DNA from: Arthrobacter antioxidans
GTDB lineage: Bacteria; Actinomycetota; Actinomycetes; Actinomycetales; Micrococcaceae
Length of the DNA: 64,000 bases
NCBI RefSeq assembly: GCF_023100725.1
Contig: NZ_CP095501.1
Span: 3,038,001 to 3,102,000, forward strand
Direction of reading: 5' to 3'
The position numbers and the translations under genes were made by a program. The notes under the pieces were generated by a model that saw only the letters and a list, made by a program, of their open reading frames with translations, was not told the DNA's origin and made no database searches. Below, in pieces: positions 33,083 through 41,956 of this stretch (positions are counted from its first letter, which is position 1; every line of letters begins with the position of its first letter).

Positions 33083-34606
33083 CTAGAAGAACCCGAGCTT
33101 GGACTCGGAGTAGCTGACCAGCAGGTTCTTGGTCTGCTGGTAGTGATCCAACATCATGGCATGGTTCTCGCGGCCGATGCCCGAGGACTTGTAGCCGCCG
33201 AACGCCGCACCGGCCGGGTAGGCGTGGTAGTTGTTCACCCAGACGCGCCCCGCCTGGATCTCGCGCCCCGCACGGTAGGCCACGTTGCCGTTCCGCGACC
33301 AGACGCCCGCGCCGAGCCCGTAGAGGGTGTCGTTGGCGATCTCGAGGGCCTCGGCGTAGTCGTTGAACCGGGTCACCGAGACCACGGGACCGAAGATCTC
33401 CTCCTGGAACACCCGCATGCTGTTGGTCCCCTCGAACACGGTGGGCTTCACGTAGTAGCCCTCGGCCAGGTCGCCGCCGAGGATGTTCCGCTCGCCGCCG
33501 GTGAGGACCTTGGCACCCTCCTGCCGGCCGATGTCCATGTAGGACAGGATCTTCTCGAGCTGGTCGTTCGAAGCCTGGGCCCCCACCTGCGTGTCGGTGT
33601 CCAGCGGGTTGCCCTGCACCATCTTCTCCACGCGGGCGATGGCATCGGCCATGAACGAGTCGTAGATGGAGCCCTGCACGAGTGCGCGGGAGGGGCAGGT
33701 GCAGACCTCGCCCTGGTTCAGCGCGAAGAGTGCGAAGCCCTCGAGTGCCTTGTCGTAGAACGCGTCGTTGCTGTCCGCGACGTCCGAGAAGAAGATGTTC
33801 GGGCTCTTGCCGCCGAGCTCGAGCGTGACCGGGATCAGGTTCTGGCTCGCGTACTGGCTGATCAACCGGCCCGTGGTCGTCTCACCGGTGAACGCGATCT
33901 TGCGGATGCGCTTGCTCGAGGCGAGCGGCTTGCCGGCCTCCACGCCGAATCCGTTCACGACGTTGATGACGCCCGCGGGCAGGATGTCGCTGATCAGTTC
34001 CATGAGGACGAGGATCGACGACGGCGTCTGCTCCGCGGGCTTGAGCACGACGGCGTTCCCTGCGGCGATCGCGGGGGCGAGCTTCCACGTCGCCATGAGG
34101 ATCGGGAAGTTCCAGGGGATGATCTGCCCGACGACACCGAGCGGCTCGCGGAAGTGGTAGGCCGTCATGTCCTCGTCCAGCTGGGACAGGTTGCCCTCCT
34201 GGGCGCGGATGGCGGCGGCGAAGTACCGGAAGTGGTCGATCGCGAGGGGGATGTCCGCGGCGAGGGTCTCACGGACGGGCTTGCCGTTGTCCCAGGTATC
34301 CGCCACCGCGAGCATCTCGAGGTTCTCCTCCATGCGGTCCGCGATGCGGTTGAGGACCAGGGCCCTCTCTGCTGCGGAGGTCTTGCCCCAGGAGGGGGCG
34401 GCCTTGTGGGCTGCGTCCAGCGCCAGTTCGATGTCCTCGGCGGTGCCACGCGCCACCTCGCAGAAGGCCTTACCCGTCACCGGGGAGATGTTCTCGAAAT
34501 ACTGGCCCTTGATGGGGGAAACCCACTCCCCACCGATCCAGTTCTCGTACCTCGGCTTGAAACTGACCTTCGATCCATCCTGGCCAGGCTGGGCGTAAAC
34601 AGTCAT
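33083..34606 (-). CDS. NAD-dependent aldehyde dehydrogenase (acetaldehyde type)
   Basis: 507 aa from the ATG at 34606, with AAGGAG eight bases upstream. The nucleotide loop is [11 protein letters not shown] (about residue 240), the general-base Glu is in LELGGKSPN (about 262) and the nucleophile Cys in [12 protein letters not shown] (about 301). The proton-relay [13 protein letters not shown] is present. Sequence style matches ExaC/AldA-type enzymes that oxidise acetaldehyde and similar short aldehydes. It forms an operon with DUF779. The promoter contains a TAGTGT -10, two GTTGCAT direct repeats and a GTCCC-T-GGGAC palindrome. A GAF regulator is encoded 2.1 kb upstream. Confidence 0.9.
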   Translation of the reverse strand: MTVYAQPGQDGSKVSFKPRYENWIGGEWVSPIKGQYFENISPVTGKAFCEVARGTAEDIELALDAAHKAAPSWGKTSAAERALVLNRIADRMEENLEMLAVADTWDNGKPVRETLAADIPLAIDHFRYFAAAIRAQEGNLSQLDEDMTAYHFREPLGVVGQIIPWNFPILMATWKLAPAIAAGNAVVLKPAEQTPSSILVLMELISDILPAGVINVVNGFGVEAGKPLASSKRIRKIAFTGETTTGRLISQYASQNLIPVTLELGGKSPNIFFSDVADSNDAFYDKALEGFALFALNQGEVCTCPSRALVQGSIYDSFMADAIARVEKMVQGNPLDTDTQVGAQASNDQLEKILSYMDIGRQEGAKVLTGGERNILGGDLAEGYYVKPTVFEGTNSMRVFQEEIFGPVVSVTRFNDYAEALEIANDTLYGLGAGVWSRNGNVAYRAGREIQAGRVWVNNYHAYPAGAAFGGYKSSGIGRENHAMMLDHYQQTKNLLVSYSESKLGFF

Positions 34607-34645
34607 CGTCGAACTCCTTGAACTCCGTGGATGCAGGACGTCGTC

Positions 34646-34656
34646 GTCCCTGGGAC
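34646..34656. promoter_or_regulatory. Palindrome at the aldehyde dehydrogenase transcript start
   Basis: GTCCC-T-GGGAC (perfect, 5-bp arms) lies just downstream of a minus-strand TAGTGT -10 box (34664-34659). The same half-site occurs in the long inverted repeat at 38078-38112 before the GAF regulator gene. Confidence 0.5.
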
Positions 34657-34675
34657 CCACACTAGGAGCGCAGAG

Positions 34676-34693
34676 GTTGCATCGACGTTGCAT
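34676..34693. promoter_or_regulatory. 11-bp direct repeats upstream of aldehyde dehydrogenase
   Basis: GTTGCAT occurs at 34676-34682 and 34687-34693, one helical turn apart. The pair overlaps the -35 region of the promoter on the minus strand. Tandem repeats with this spacing suit a winged-helix activator, such as the product of 36711-38063. Confidence 0.5.
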
Positions 34694-34739
34694 GGGGAGC
34701 GACGGCGCCGAGGTCCCCTCGGGTTACTGCGCCGTTACG

Positions 34740-36581
34740 TCAGCCTTCCCCGCCCGCGGGCGCCGCCTGGTCCTCGGCCGGCCGGGCGGGTGCGGTCGCG
34801 GCGGGGTCGGTCGGGGCGGGAGCAGGATCGGCCGGTGCGTCCGGGTCCTCACACGACGGTTGGGCAGGGTCCGTCGCGTCGCCGGGCTTCGGCTCGGTGC
34901 CGTCGCCCGGGGCCGCTTCCACCGCTGGATCCGGCGTTCCGGCTGGCGGCTGCGATTGCGCTGCGGGATCGGCACCGTCGACGGATTTCCCCGCCTCCGG
35001 ATTCTCCGGCGTCGACGGCTCCGTGTCGCATGGCGCTTCCGGTGTTGCGGGTGCCGGGGCAGGAGCGGGAGCCGGTTCGGGTGCAGGAGCCGGGGCTGGT
35101 GCAGGAGCCGGTGCAGGGGCAGGAGCCGGGGCGGGCGCCGGAGCCGGTGCCGGGGCTGGTGCAGGAGCCGGAGCTGGAGCTGGGGCAGGAGTAGGATCGG
35201 TCGGCGCGGGCTTCACGGCCGGATCTTCGTCCGGTTTCCCGGTTGGTTCCTCAGCAGGCTTCTCCGCCGGCTCCTCGACCGAGTCCTCACTAGGCTTTTC
35301 CGCCGGCTTCTCCGCGGGCTTCTCGGCAGACTCCTCGACCGAGTCGTCACTTGGCTTCTCGGCAGGCTTCTCGACAGGCTTCTCCGCGGGCTTCTCAACC
35401 GGCTTCGGCGCAGGCTTCTCGGCAGGCTTCTCAACCGGCTTCGGCGCAGGCTTCTCGGCAGGCTTCTCAACCGGCTTCGGCGCAGGCTTCTCAACCGGCT
35501 TCGGCGCGGGCTTCTCGACCGGCTTCGTCACGGGCTTGCTGCTCGACGATCCTGTGGAGACGCCGGGAGACGGCGCCCGGTTCTCAGGTCCCGGCGCAGC
35601 GCCGCCGGCCGCACGGCCCGCCTCAGCGATGGCGTTCCCGCCCCACGGCGCAGCGTGGACCGGATGACCGCCCTGTACAGGCTGGTCGGACCGTGTGGTG
35701 GACTGCGCCCATGCCGGAATGACCACGGCGCCGCTGCCCTCAGGGCTGTAGTCCCTGAACACCCCGGCGCGCTTTCCGTGGTGTATGGGGGCCATCCTCC
35801 ATTCGAGGGGGTCCACGTGCTCGCCGTCGAGGATCGTCTCGAAGTGCAGGTGGCAGCCGGTCGAGGATCCCGTGGTTCCGAGTTCAGCGATCGGGTCGCC
35901 GCCGTTGACGGCATCGCCCTTCTCCACGGAGATGCCCTGCAGGTGGTTGTAGCTCGTGATCAGGCCGTTGCCGTGGTCGATCTCGACGCGATTGCCGCCA
36001 CCCCACGGATGCCAGCCCACGGCCCGCACCGTGCCGGCGTCGGCGGCGTAGACGAGTGTGCCGCAGGGAGCGGCGTAGTCCTGGCCCGTGTGGAACTCTC
36101 CCGCTTCCCCGGAGATCGGGCTGGTCCGATAACCGAAGGACGAGCTGGGCACGAGTCCGTCGAGGGGTGCGAAGAGGGTGCCCGCCATCGGTCGACGCAG
36201 GGCGGACGTCATCAAGACCTCGGGGCCGGCAGGCTCACTGTCGCTGATCGGCGGCACGCTGACCGGCGGAAGGCCGAGCGACGGAAGGCCGAGCGGCGGC
36301 CGACCGGGAGCGAGGGCGTCCAGGGGGTCGATGGCCCCGAGGGGCATCAGCAGTGACGGGCCCACGATGCCCGTCGGCGACAGTGCGTCGTTCCCGGACC
36401 GGGCGACGGTCGAAGCGGACGCCGGCCCGGACGAGATCACGGAGGCGGCCTCCCACGACTGCGGCACGAAGCCCTGGAAGCCGACGAAGCAGACAACGAT
36501 CGCCAGGCTGGCATGCATGGTGGTGCGCGACGACCGGGCGCTCCGGGCCGGCCCGGCCGGGTGCCTAGTGGATTGCGTCAT
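34740..36581 (-). CDS. Secreted M23 peptidase with long Lys-Pro/Pro-Ala tail
   Basis: 613 aa with AAGGGGGG seven bases before the ATG. A long signal peptide (basic to residue 20, hydrophobic 23-38) is followed by a Pro-rich linker. The LytM-type zinc endopeptidase domain spans about residues 125-285, with HTGQD (His164, Asp168) and HLHFE (His244, His246). From about residue 350 to the end, roughly 264 residues are low complexity. First come [20 protein letters not shown] repeats with a few DDSVEE breaks, then PAPAPAPA, then an acidic Pro/Asp-rich end. No LPxTG, LysM or other anchor is visible. It probably cuts peptidoglycan cross-links, with the tail spanning or binding the wall. Confidence 0.85.
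   Translation of the reverse strand: MTQSTRHPAGPARSARSSRTTMHASLAIVVCFVGFQGFVPQSWEAASVISSGPASASTVARSGNDALSPTGIVGPSLLMPLGAIDPLDALAPGRPPLGLPSLGLPPVSVPPISDSEPAGPEVLMTSALRRPMAGTLFAPLDGLVPSSSFGYRTSPISGEAGEFHTGQDYAAPCGTLVYAADAGTVRAVGWHPWGGGNRVEIDHGNGLITSYNHLQGISVEKGDAVNGGDPIAELGTTGSSTGCHLHFETILDGEHVDPLEWRMAPIHHGKRAGVFRDYSPEGSGAVVIPAWAQSTTRSDQPVQGGHPVHAAPWGGNAIAEAGRAAGGAAPGPENRAPSPGVSTGSSSSKPVTKPVEKPAPKPVEKPAPKPVEKPAEKPAPKPVEKPAEKPAPKPVEKPAEKPVEKPAEKPSDDSVEESAEKPAEKPAEKPSEDSVEEPAEKPAEEPTGKPDEDPAVKPAPTDPTPAPAPAPAPAPAPAPAPAPAPAPAPAPAPAPAPAPAPEPAPAPAPAPATPEAPCDTEPSTPENPEAGKSVDGADPAAQSQPPAGTPDPAVEAAPGDGTEPKPGDATDPAQPSCEDPDAPADPAPAPTDPAATAPARPAEDQAAPAGGEG
35041..35530. repeat. Low-complexity coding repeat (Lys-Pro and Pro-Ala)
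   Basis: Imperfect tandem units encode KPVEK/KPAEK/KPAPK (about 35240-35530) and then Pro-Ala dipeptides (about 35041-35215). Unit number is likely to vary by slippage or recombination. Confidence 0.85.
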
Positions 36582-36710
36582 GAGTATCCCCCCTTGCCCG
36601 TCTGCTGCGTCAGGACAGCCGCCGGGAAATTCCGTCCGGCGGATTCTTCAGCCATCTGGCATAACGTTAACCCGGCCTCGGCCCGTACGACGACGGATTA
36701 TTGCGATTGG

Positions 36711-38063
36711 CTAACAAACTTTAGGAGAAATTGAGGGGGACGTCGAGGGTGTCCCCAGTTCGGCGTCGAGCCATTCCGCGTGGGCCACGACCGCGGCCCG
36801 CCGTGGGGAGCGCCGCGGCAGCACGCGCAGGGCGAGCTGCCACGCCTCGGCGTCGTACTCCGCCTCCGCGAGCGCGAGGTACTGCAGCACGGTTTCCGGT
36901 GCGCCGTCGTTGAGCACGGCATCGCGCAGGAGGACCGACACCTCGTTGCGCAGCCTCATGATCGCGGGTGCCTGCGAGCGCGGGAGGACGGGCCCGCGGT
37001 AGATCCCGAGTGCCATGCGGTGGGCGCCACGCTGCAGGTAGCTCAGGACCTGCACCGCGTCCACGACCAGCTGGCCCGGCAACCGGTAGGGGCGGGACTG
37101 CGGCACGGTGGCGTCCCCGTATGGCGCCAGAACCTTCCGCAGCCGCAGGATCTCCGCCCGGACCGTCGTCCCGGACGCCTCCTCCGGGTAGGCCATGGTG
37201 GCCAGCTGGTCCGCGGTGAGCCCTTCCGGATGCAGGGCGAGGATGGTCAGCAGCTCCGCGTGCCGGAGGCTCAACTCCAGCGAGGCGCCGCCGGTGTGGA
37301 CCACCCCGTGGTCGATGCCCAGGATCTGCAGGCTGTTCCGGTAGAGGGCCGCCTGGGGACGCCCCGGCCTTCGGCGCTTCGTGCGCGGCAGCCGGTCCTG
37401 CAGCCGGTGGATGCTCAGTTGCGCCTCCGCGGCCGCGACCGCCGCTTCGACGAGAGCCAGCGTGTGGGTGGCGACGGCATCGTGGGTGCCCGTGATGTCG
37501 ACGACGCCGAGCACCGTCCTGGAGTCGGGGTCGTGCACGGGCACCGCCGTGCAGCTCCACGGATGGGCCTTGCGACTGAAATGTTCTGCCCCGGCGATCT
37601 GCACGCTGCGGTCGACGGCGAGCGCCGTGCCGGGTGCACTCGTGCCGACGGTCGATTCGGACCAGTCCGCTCCGGGGACGAAGAGCATGCCCTCCGCCCG
37701 GCGCCGCAGTTCGCGATCACCGTCGACCCAGAGGAGGCGCCCGTTCTCGTCGCCGACCGCCACGAGCATCCCCGCTTCCAGGCTCGGCTGGACGAGCAAG
37801 CGGTCGATCACAGGCATGACGGCGGCCAGGGGGTGACCCTGACGGTAGGTCTCGAGCTCCTCCTCGGAGCAGAAGAGGCGGGCCTCGGCGGCGGCGGGAT
37901 CACGGAGGAAGCCGAGCGACCTCCGCCACGATTCCCGGACGACGCCGCGGAGGTCACCGTCGACTCCGGCGCCCCGCCCCAGTGCCTCGTGCGCTGCATA
38001 GGCTCTTCGCTGAAGCGCGTCGGAGGAGAGCTCGGCTTCGGCTAGTGAACGGGACGGCGACAT
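36711..38063 (-). CDS. GAF-domain transcriptional regulator, AcoR-like front with winged-helix C terminus
   Basis: 450 aa from the ATG at 38063. A GTG two codons upstream is the alternative. Residues about 40-200 resemble the N-terminal sensor of AcoR-type activators: VVRESWRRSLGF, MPVIDRLLVQPSLEAGMLVAVGDENGRLLWVDGD, then a GAF core with TVGTSAPGTALAVDRSVQIAGAEHFSRKAHPWSCTAVPVHDP. The AAA+ sigma-54 domain is absent. Instead residues about 250-340 look like a winged-helix domain (LELSLRHAELLTILALHPEGLTADQLA, then VRAEILRLRKVL). Such proteins often accompany aldehyde dehydrogenases. It likely senses an aldehyde or alcohol. M23 and the dehydrogenase follow on the same strand. Confidence 0.8.
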   Translation of the reverse strand: MSPSRSLAEAELSSDALQRRAYAAHEALGRGAGVDGDLRGVVRESWRRSLGFLRDPAAAEARLFCSEEELETYRQGHPLAAVMPVIDRLLVQPSLEAGMLVAVGDENGRLLWVDGDRELRRRAEGMLFVPGADWSESTVGTSAPGTALAVDRSVQIAGAEHFSRKAHPWSCTAVPVHDPDSRTVLGVVDITGTHDAVATHTLALVEAAVAAAEAQLSIHRLQDRLPRTKRRRPGRPQAALYRNSLQILGIDHGVVHTGGASLELSLRHAELLTILALHPEGLTADQLATMAYPEEASGTTVRAEILRLRKVLAPYGDATVPQSRPYRLPGQLVVDAVQVLSYLQRGAHRMALGIYRGPVLPRSQAPAIMRLRNEVSVLLRDAVLNDGAPETVLQYLALAEAEYDAEAWQLALRVLPRRSPRRAAVVAHAEWLDAELGTPSTSPSISPKVC

Positions 38064-38077
38064 CGGCACTCCGCTTC

Positions 38078-38112
38078 GTGACCAGTCCCATGGATGGCGT
38101 GGGACAGGTCAC
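38078..38112. promoter_or_regulatory. 35-bp inverted repeat upstream of the GAF regulator
   Basis: Arms GTGACCAGTCCCA and TGGGACAGGTCAC match at 12 of 13 positions across a 9-bp centre. The repeat lies 15 bp before the regulator start, a good place for autoregulation. Confidence 0.55.
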
Positions 38113-38124
38113 AGTGTAGCCGGA

Positions 38125-39546
38125 CTACTCACCGCGGGAAATGGCCACCATGTCCTCGCGGGGCACGAGTTTCACGCGCTCCCTGACGAGCTCGGCGTTG
38201 CCCGACGTGTTGACGAAGTTGGCTCCCAGCTTCATCTCGTGGGCATCCAGCTTCAGCCATCCCTCCCAGGTGGTGTACCGGACGCCGCGCTCCTCGAGGA
38301 GCTCGATGATGGCGTCCTCGGACCCCTCCTCGGCCGGCGGGAGATTCAGCCGGTCCTCGAGGAGGTACCCGATGGTCTCGAGCGCGTCACCCTTGGTGTG
38401 GCCGATCAGCCCTACCGGTCCGCGCTTGATCCACCCGGTGGCGTAGATGCCGGGCACGGGCCTGCCGTCCTCGTCGATGACGCGCCCGCCCTCGTTGGGG
38501 ATGACGCCGCGCTTCGCATCGAAGCCCACCTCGGGCAGCTCCGACCCGAAGTAGCCGATGGCCCGGTAGACGGCCTGGACCGGGTAGTCGATGATCTCGC
38601 CGGTCCCGCGGACACTGCCGTCCCCGGTCAGTTCCGTGCGCTCGAACCGCATCCCCGCGACCCTGCCCGGGGTCTCGGGGGAATCGTGGACCTCGACCGG
38701 CGAATGGAGGAAGTGCAGGTGGAGGCGCCGCGATGCACCCGTCGGTTCGTCCTCGACCAGCCAGTTGGTGAGCGTCTTCACCATGGTCTTGGTCTGGTTG
38801 TTCGAGGCGATTTGCGCCTCCGAGCCGGCGTCGAAGTCGAAGTCCTCGGGGTAGAGGACGATGTCGACGTCGCGCGAGTGCGAGAGTTCCCGCAGTTCCA
38901 GGGGCGTGAACTTCACCTGGGCGGGTCCGCGACGGCCGAAGACGTGGACGTCGGTCACGGGCGAGGCCTTGAGCCCCTGGTAGACGTTGTCCGGGATCTC
39001 GGTGGAGAGGAGGTCGTCGGCGTGCTTGGACAGGATGCGGGCGACGTCGAGCGCCACGTTCCCGTTGCCGATCACGGCGATCTCGCGGGCGTCGAGCGGC
39101 CAGTCCCGGCTCACGTCGGGGTGCCCGTCGTACCAGGACACGAAGTCGGCGCCCCCGAAGGAGCCCTCGAGCCCGATGCCCGGGATGTCCAGGTCCGCAT
39201 CCCTGATGGCGCCGGTGGCGAAGATGACGGCGTCGTAGAAGCGCCGGAAGTCCGAGAGGGTGAGGTCGCGTCCGTAGTTCACGTTCCCGAGGAAACGGAT
39301 GTCGCCGCGGTCCAGCACCTTGTGGAGAGCGTTGACGATGCCCTTGATGCGCGGGTGGTCCGGGGCGACCCCGTAACGGATCAGGCCGTAGGGTGCAGGG
39401 TACTGGTCGAAGAGATCGATGCTGACGGAGAAGTCGCCCCCCTGGACCTCGTTCGACTTCGTCAGGATGTCGGCAGCGTAGACACCCGCCGGACCGGCGC
39501 CGATGATCGCGACCCGCAGCGGTCGTGCCGCAGCTGAGGTAGACAC
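38125..39546 (-). CDS. fprA: Ferredoxin/adrenodoxin-type NADP reductase
   Basis: 473 aa flavoenzyme that passes electrons between NADPH and ferredoxin. The FAD loop is AIIGAGPAGVYAADIL (about residue 13), with FDQYPAPYGLIRYGVAPDH (about 46). The NADP loop is IAVIGNGNVALDVARIL (about 157) and GRRGPAQVKFTPLELREL comes later. The closing YATGWIKRGPVGLIGHTKGDA is family-typical. It matches mycobacterial FprA and mitochondrial adrenodoxin reductase in length and motifs. The GTG start has GAAGAAGG eight bases upstream. It is monocistronic, divergent from rarD. No ferredoxin gene is in the window. Confidence 0.92.
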   Translation of the reverse strand: MSTSAAARPLRVAIIGAGPAGVYAADILTKSNEVQGGDFSVSIDLFDQYPAPYGLIRYGVAPDHPRIKGIVNALHKVLDRGDIRFLGNVNYGRDLTLSDFRRFYDAVIFATGAIRDADLDIPGIGLEGSFGGADFVSWYDGHPDVSRDWPLDAREIAVIGNGNVALDVARILSKHADDLLSTEIPDNVYQGLKASPVTDVHVFGRRGPAQVKFTPLELRELSHSRDVDIVLYPEDFDFDAGSEAQIASNNQTKTMVKTLTNWLVEDEPTGASRRLHLHFLHSPVEVHDSPETPGRVAGMRFERTELTGDGSVRGTGEIIDYPVQAVYRAIGYFGSELPEVGFDAKRGVIPNEGGRVIDEDGRPVPGIYATGWIKRGPVGLIGHTKGDALETIGYLLEDRLNLPPAEEGSEDAIIELLEERGVRYTTWEGWLKLDAHEMKLGANFVNTSGNAELVRERVKLVPREDMVAISRGE

Positions 39547-39595
39547 TGATTAGCCTTCTTCCCGGTGGAATGCTCCCGATGGTTACCACGGTGCA

Positions 39596-39617
39596 AATAA
39601 GCGCACAGTTCCTTATT
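39596..39617. promoter_or_regulatory. Inverted repeat between fprA and rarD
   Basis: AATAAG-N10-CTTATT in an A/T-rich island about 50 bp upstream of fprA. It is a candidate operator for either gene. No recognised consensus. Confidence 0.3.
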
Positions 39618-39742
39618 CTAAATGGCGCAGGGCGACGCCGACGAAAACAGTGGCGCGCATCTCCCCCGGCATTCGTCGCCGGGAGCGTGCCGGATCGGAC
39701 CGGCGGGGGAATAAAGGCCTTCCGGGCCCCGTTCACGCCGTC

Positions 39743-40705
39743 GTGATTGCAACAGGCGGGAAGACACCGAGGCCGGCACGGAGCGAGAACTCCACGGGCG
39801 TCCTCTTCGGCATCGGCGCGTACGGGCTGTGGGGGCTGCTCCCGCTGTACTTCCTCGTCCTGGCGCCTGCCGGCCCCGTCGAGATCGTGGCCAACCGCGT
39901 GCTCTGGTCACTGGTCTTCTGCGCCCTGCTCCTCACGGCGCTGCGCTCCTGGCGGCCCGTCCTGACGGCCCTGCGCACGCCGCGGATCGTGGGGACCCTG
40001 ACCATCGCCGCACTGCTGATCGCGGTCAACTGGCTGGTCTACACCTACGGGGTCACCACCGGGCAGGCGATCGAGGCCTCCCTCGGGTACTTCATCAATC
40101 CCATCGTCTCGGTCCTGCTCGGCGTCGTGGTGCTTCGCGAGAAGCTGCGTCCGCTGCAGTGGACGGCGATCGGCATGGGCATCCTCGCCGTGATCGTGCT
40201 GGCGATCGGGTACGGCGCAGTACCGTGGATCGCCCTGACCCTCGCCTTCTCCTTCGGCCTCTACGGATTCGCGAAGAAGAAGGTGGGGTCCCGCGTGGAC
40301 GCGATCTCGAGCCTCAGCATCGAGACCGTGGTCCTGGCGCCCATCGCCCTCGCCGTCATGCTGTGGCTCGGGTCCACGGGCACGGCCACCCTGACCACCG
40401 AGGGCGCGGGGCACTTCTGGATCATGGCGGCCTCGGGCGTCATCACCGCGGTCCCCCTCATCTTCTTCGGCGCGGCGGCGCGCCGTCTGCCCCTCACCAC
40501 CATCGGGCTGCTCCAGTACCTCGCGCCCGTGCTCCAGTTCCTGCTCGCGCTCCTCGTCCTCCACGAGGAGATGCCGTTCGAGCGATGGATCGGCTTCAGC
40601 CTCGTATGGGTGGGGCTCATCCTCCTCACCGTGGACATGCTCCGCACAGTGCGCCGCCAGCCGAAGCCCGCGCCGCTGCAGGAACCCGCCGCGACCGCCG
40701 TCTGA
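39743..40705 (+). CDS. rarD: EamA family transporter RarD
   Basis: 320 aa from the GTG at 39743. The frame also opens at GTG 39650, and neither has a clear ribosome site, so the start is uncertain. Ten helices with RarD wording: GVLFGIGAYGLWGLLPLYF, EIVANRVLWSLVFC, NWLVYTYGVTTGQAIEASLGYFINP and PLTTIGLLQYLAPVLQFLLALLVLHEEM. Length fits the RarD family (about 300 aa). A drug/metabolite exporter role is presumed, and the natural substrate is unknown. It is divergent from fprA. Confidence 0.85.
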   Translation: MIATGGKTPRPARSENSTGVLFGIGAYGLWGLLPLYFLVLAPAGPVEIVANRVLWSLVFCALLLTALRSWRPVLTALRTPRIVGTLTIAALLIAVNWLVYTYGVTTGQAIEASLGYFINPIVSVLLGVVVLREKLRPLQWTAIGMGILAVIVLAIGYGAVPWIALTLAFSFGLYGFAKKKVGSRVDAISSLSIETVVLAPIALAVMLWLGSTGTATLTTEGAGHFWIMAASGVITAVPLIFFGAAARRLPLTTIGLLQYLAPVLQFLLALLVLHEEMPFERWIGFSLVWVGLILLTVDMLRTVRRQPKPAPLQEPAATAV

Positions 40706-40735
40706 GGCCCGACGCTTCCCCTCCCCTTCCGAGGG

Positions 40736-41956
40736 TCAGCGCTCCTCCATCCCCCAGGGGGATCCGTAGCCCACCGGGGCGTCCGCGGCGAGCAGATCCA
40801 GGAAGGGCCGCGCGTCGAAGGCTTCGGGTCCGAGGACCCCTGAGCCCCGCCAGGTGCCCGCGGCCAGCAGTTCGAGGGCGATCACCGGGTTGACGGCCGT
40901 CTGCCACACCACGGCCTGGGAGTTGTACTGCGCCATTGACCACTCGTTGGCCACCACGTGGTACAGGTAGACCGAGCGGGGCTCCCCGTCCTTGCCCAGG
41001 CCCGTGACGAGGAGCCCGGCGCAGGTCTTGCCCTTCATCCGGTCGCCCAGGGTGGCAGGGTCCGGGAGCGCGGCGGCCACGACGTCCCGGGGGGCCACGG
41101 CAACGCCCTTCACGGACACCGGTTCGGTGGAGTCGAGGCCCAGTTTGTGCAGGGTCCGCAGGACCCCGATGAACTCCTCGCCGAGCCCGTACTTGAAGGT
41201 CACCTTCCGGGCCCCGGTCCATCGCGGCATCAGGATCACCTCCTCGTGTTCCACGTTCACGCACTCCACGGGGCCGATCCCCTCCGGGAAGTGGAACACC
41301 TCCGGCTCGCTGAACGGTGCGGTCGTGTACCAGCCGCGGTCCCGCTCGAAGATCACCGGCGGGTTCAGGCACTCCTCGATGGTGGTCCAGATGGAGAACG
41401 ACGGCGCGAAGTCGTATCCCTCCACGGTCAGGTTGGCACCGTCGCGGACCCCGAGTTCGTCGATGGAGGAGAACAGCTCGTCCTCCGCGTACCGGGCGAA
41501 GACGTCCGACAGCCCGGGCTCCACCCCGATGCCTACCAGCGCGAGCCGCCCTGCATCCGACCAGCGACCGGCGGCCTCGAACTGCTCGTCGCCGAGCATC
41601 ACCCCCGTCTTCTCGTACGGGTGATCGGGGTGCCGCGAGGAAAGGCTCATCGCCATGTCGAGGTAGGTGGCGCCGGCGTCGAAACAGCCGTTGAACACCG
41701 GCATCACGAACCGCGGGTCCACGGCGTTCAGCACGTGGGTGATCCGGTGCGCGCGGACGACGGCGGCCACGGCCTCCGCGGACGAGGCGTCGATCCTCGC
41801 CGCGAGCAGCCGGGGGTCGCCCAGCTCCTCGACGAGGCGCTGCGGACGGGCGGGGTCGTAGTCGGCGACCACCAGCAGTTCGAAGAACGACCGGCGGACC
41901 GCGATCCGGGCGGCGGCGGAGCCGACACCGCCGGCTCCGACGATGAGTATGCGCAT
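40736..41956 (-). CDS. Saccharopine dehydrogenase-like oxidoreductase
   Basis: 406 aa. The Rossmann loop ILIVGAGGVGSAAARIA opens the protein, with VLNAVDPRFVMPVFNGCFDAGATYLDMAMS following as in saccharopine reductase/lysine 6-dehydrogenase relatives. The central domain contains LVGIGVEPGLSDVFARYAED and CVNVEHEEVILMPRW. The C terminus returns to the nucleotide domain (QAVVWQTAVNPVIALELLAAG). The ATG shares a base with the stop of an APC permease (TGATG), so its substrate is likely the amino acid or polyamine imported by that permease. The exact reaction is not deducible. Lysine 6-dehydrogenase is one candidate. Confidence 0.78.
   Translation of the reverse strand: MRILIVGAGGVGSAAARIAVRRSFFELLVVADYDPARPQRLVEELGDPRLLAARIDASSAEAVAAVVRAHRITHVLNAVDPRFVMPVFNGCFDAGATYLDMAMSLSSRHPDHPYEKTGVMLGDEQFEAAGRWSDAGRLALVGIGVEPGLSDVFARYAEDELFSSIDELGVRDGANLTVEGYDFAPSFSIWTTIEECLNPPVIFERDRGWYTTAPFSEPEVFHFPEGIGPVECVNVEHEEVILMPRWTGARKVTFKYGLGEEFIGVLRTLHKLGLDSTEPVSVKGVAVAPRDVVAAALPDPATLGDRMKGKTCAGLLVTGLGKDGEPRSVYLYHVVANEWSMAQYNSQAVVWQTAVNPVIALELLAAGTWRGSGVLGPEAFDARPFLDLLAADAPVGYGSPWGMEER

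Noticed and set aside
35041..35530. Possible CRISPR array in the repeat-rich DNA
   Set aside because: The units are coding, short, imperfect and without unique spacers, and they keep the peptidase frame.
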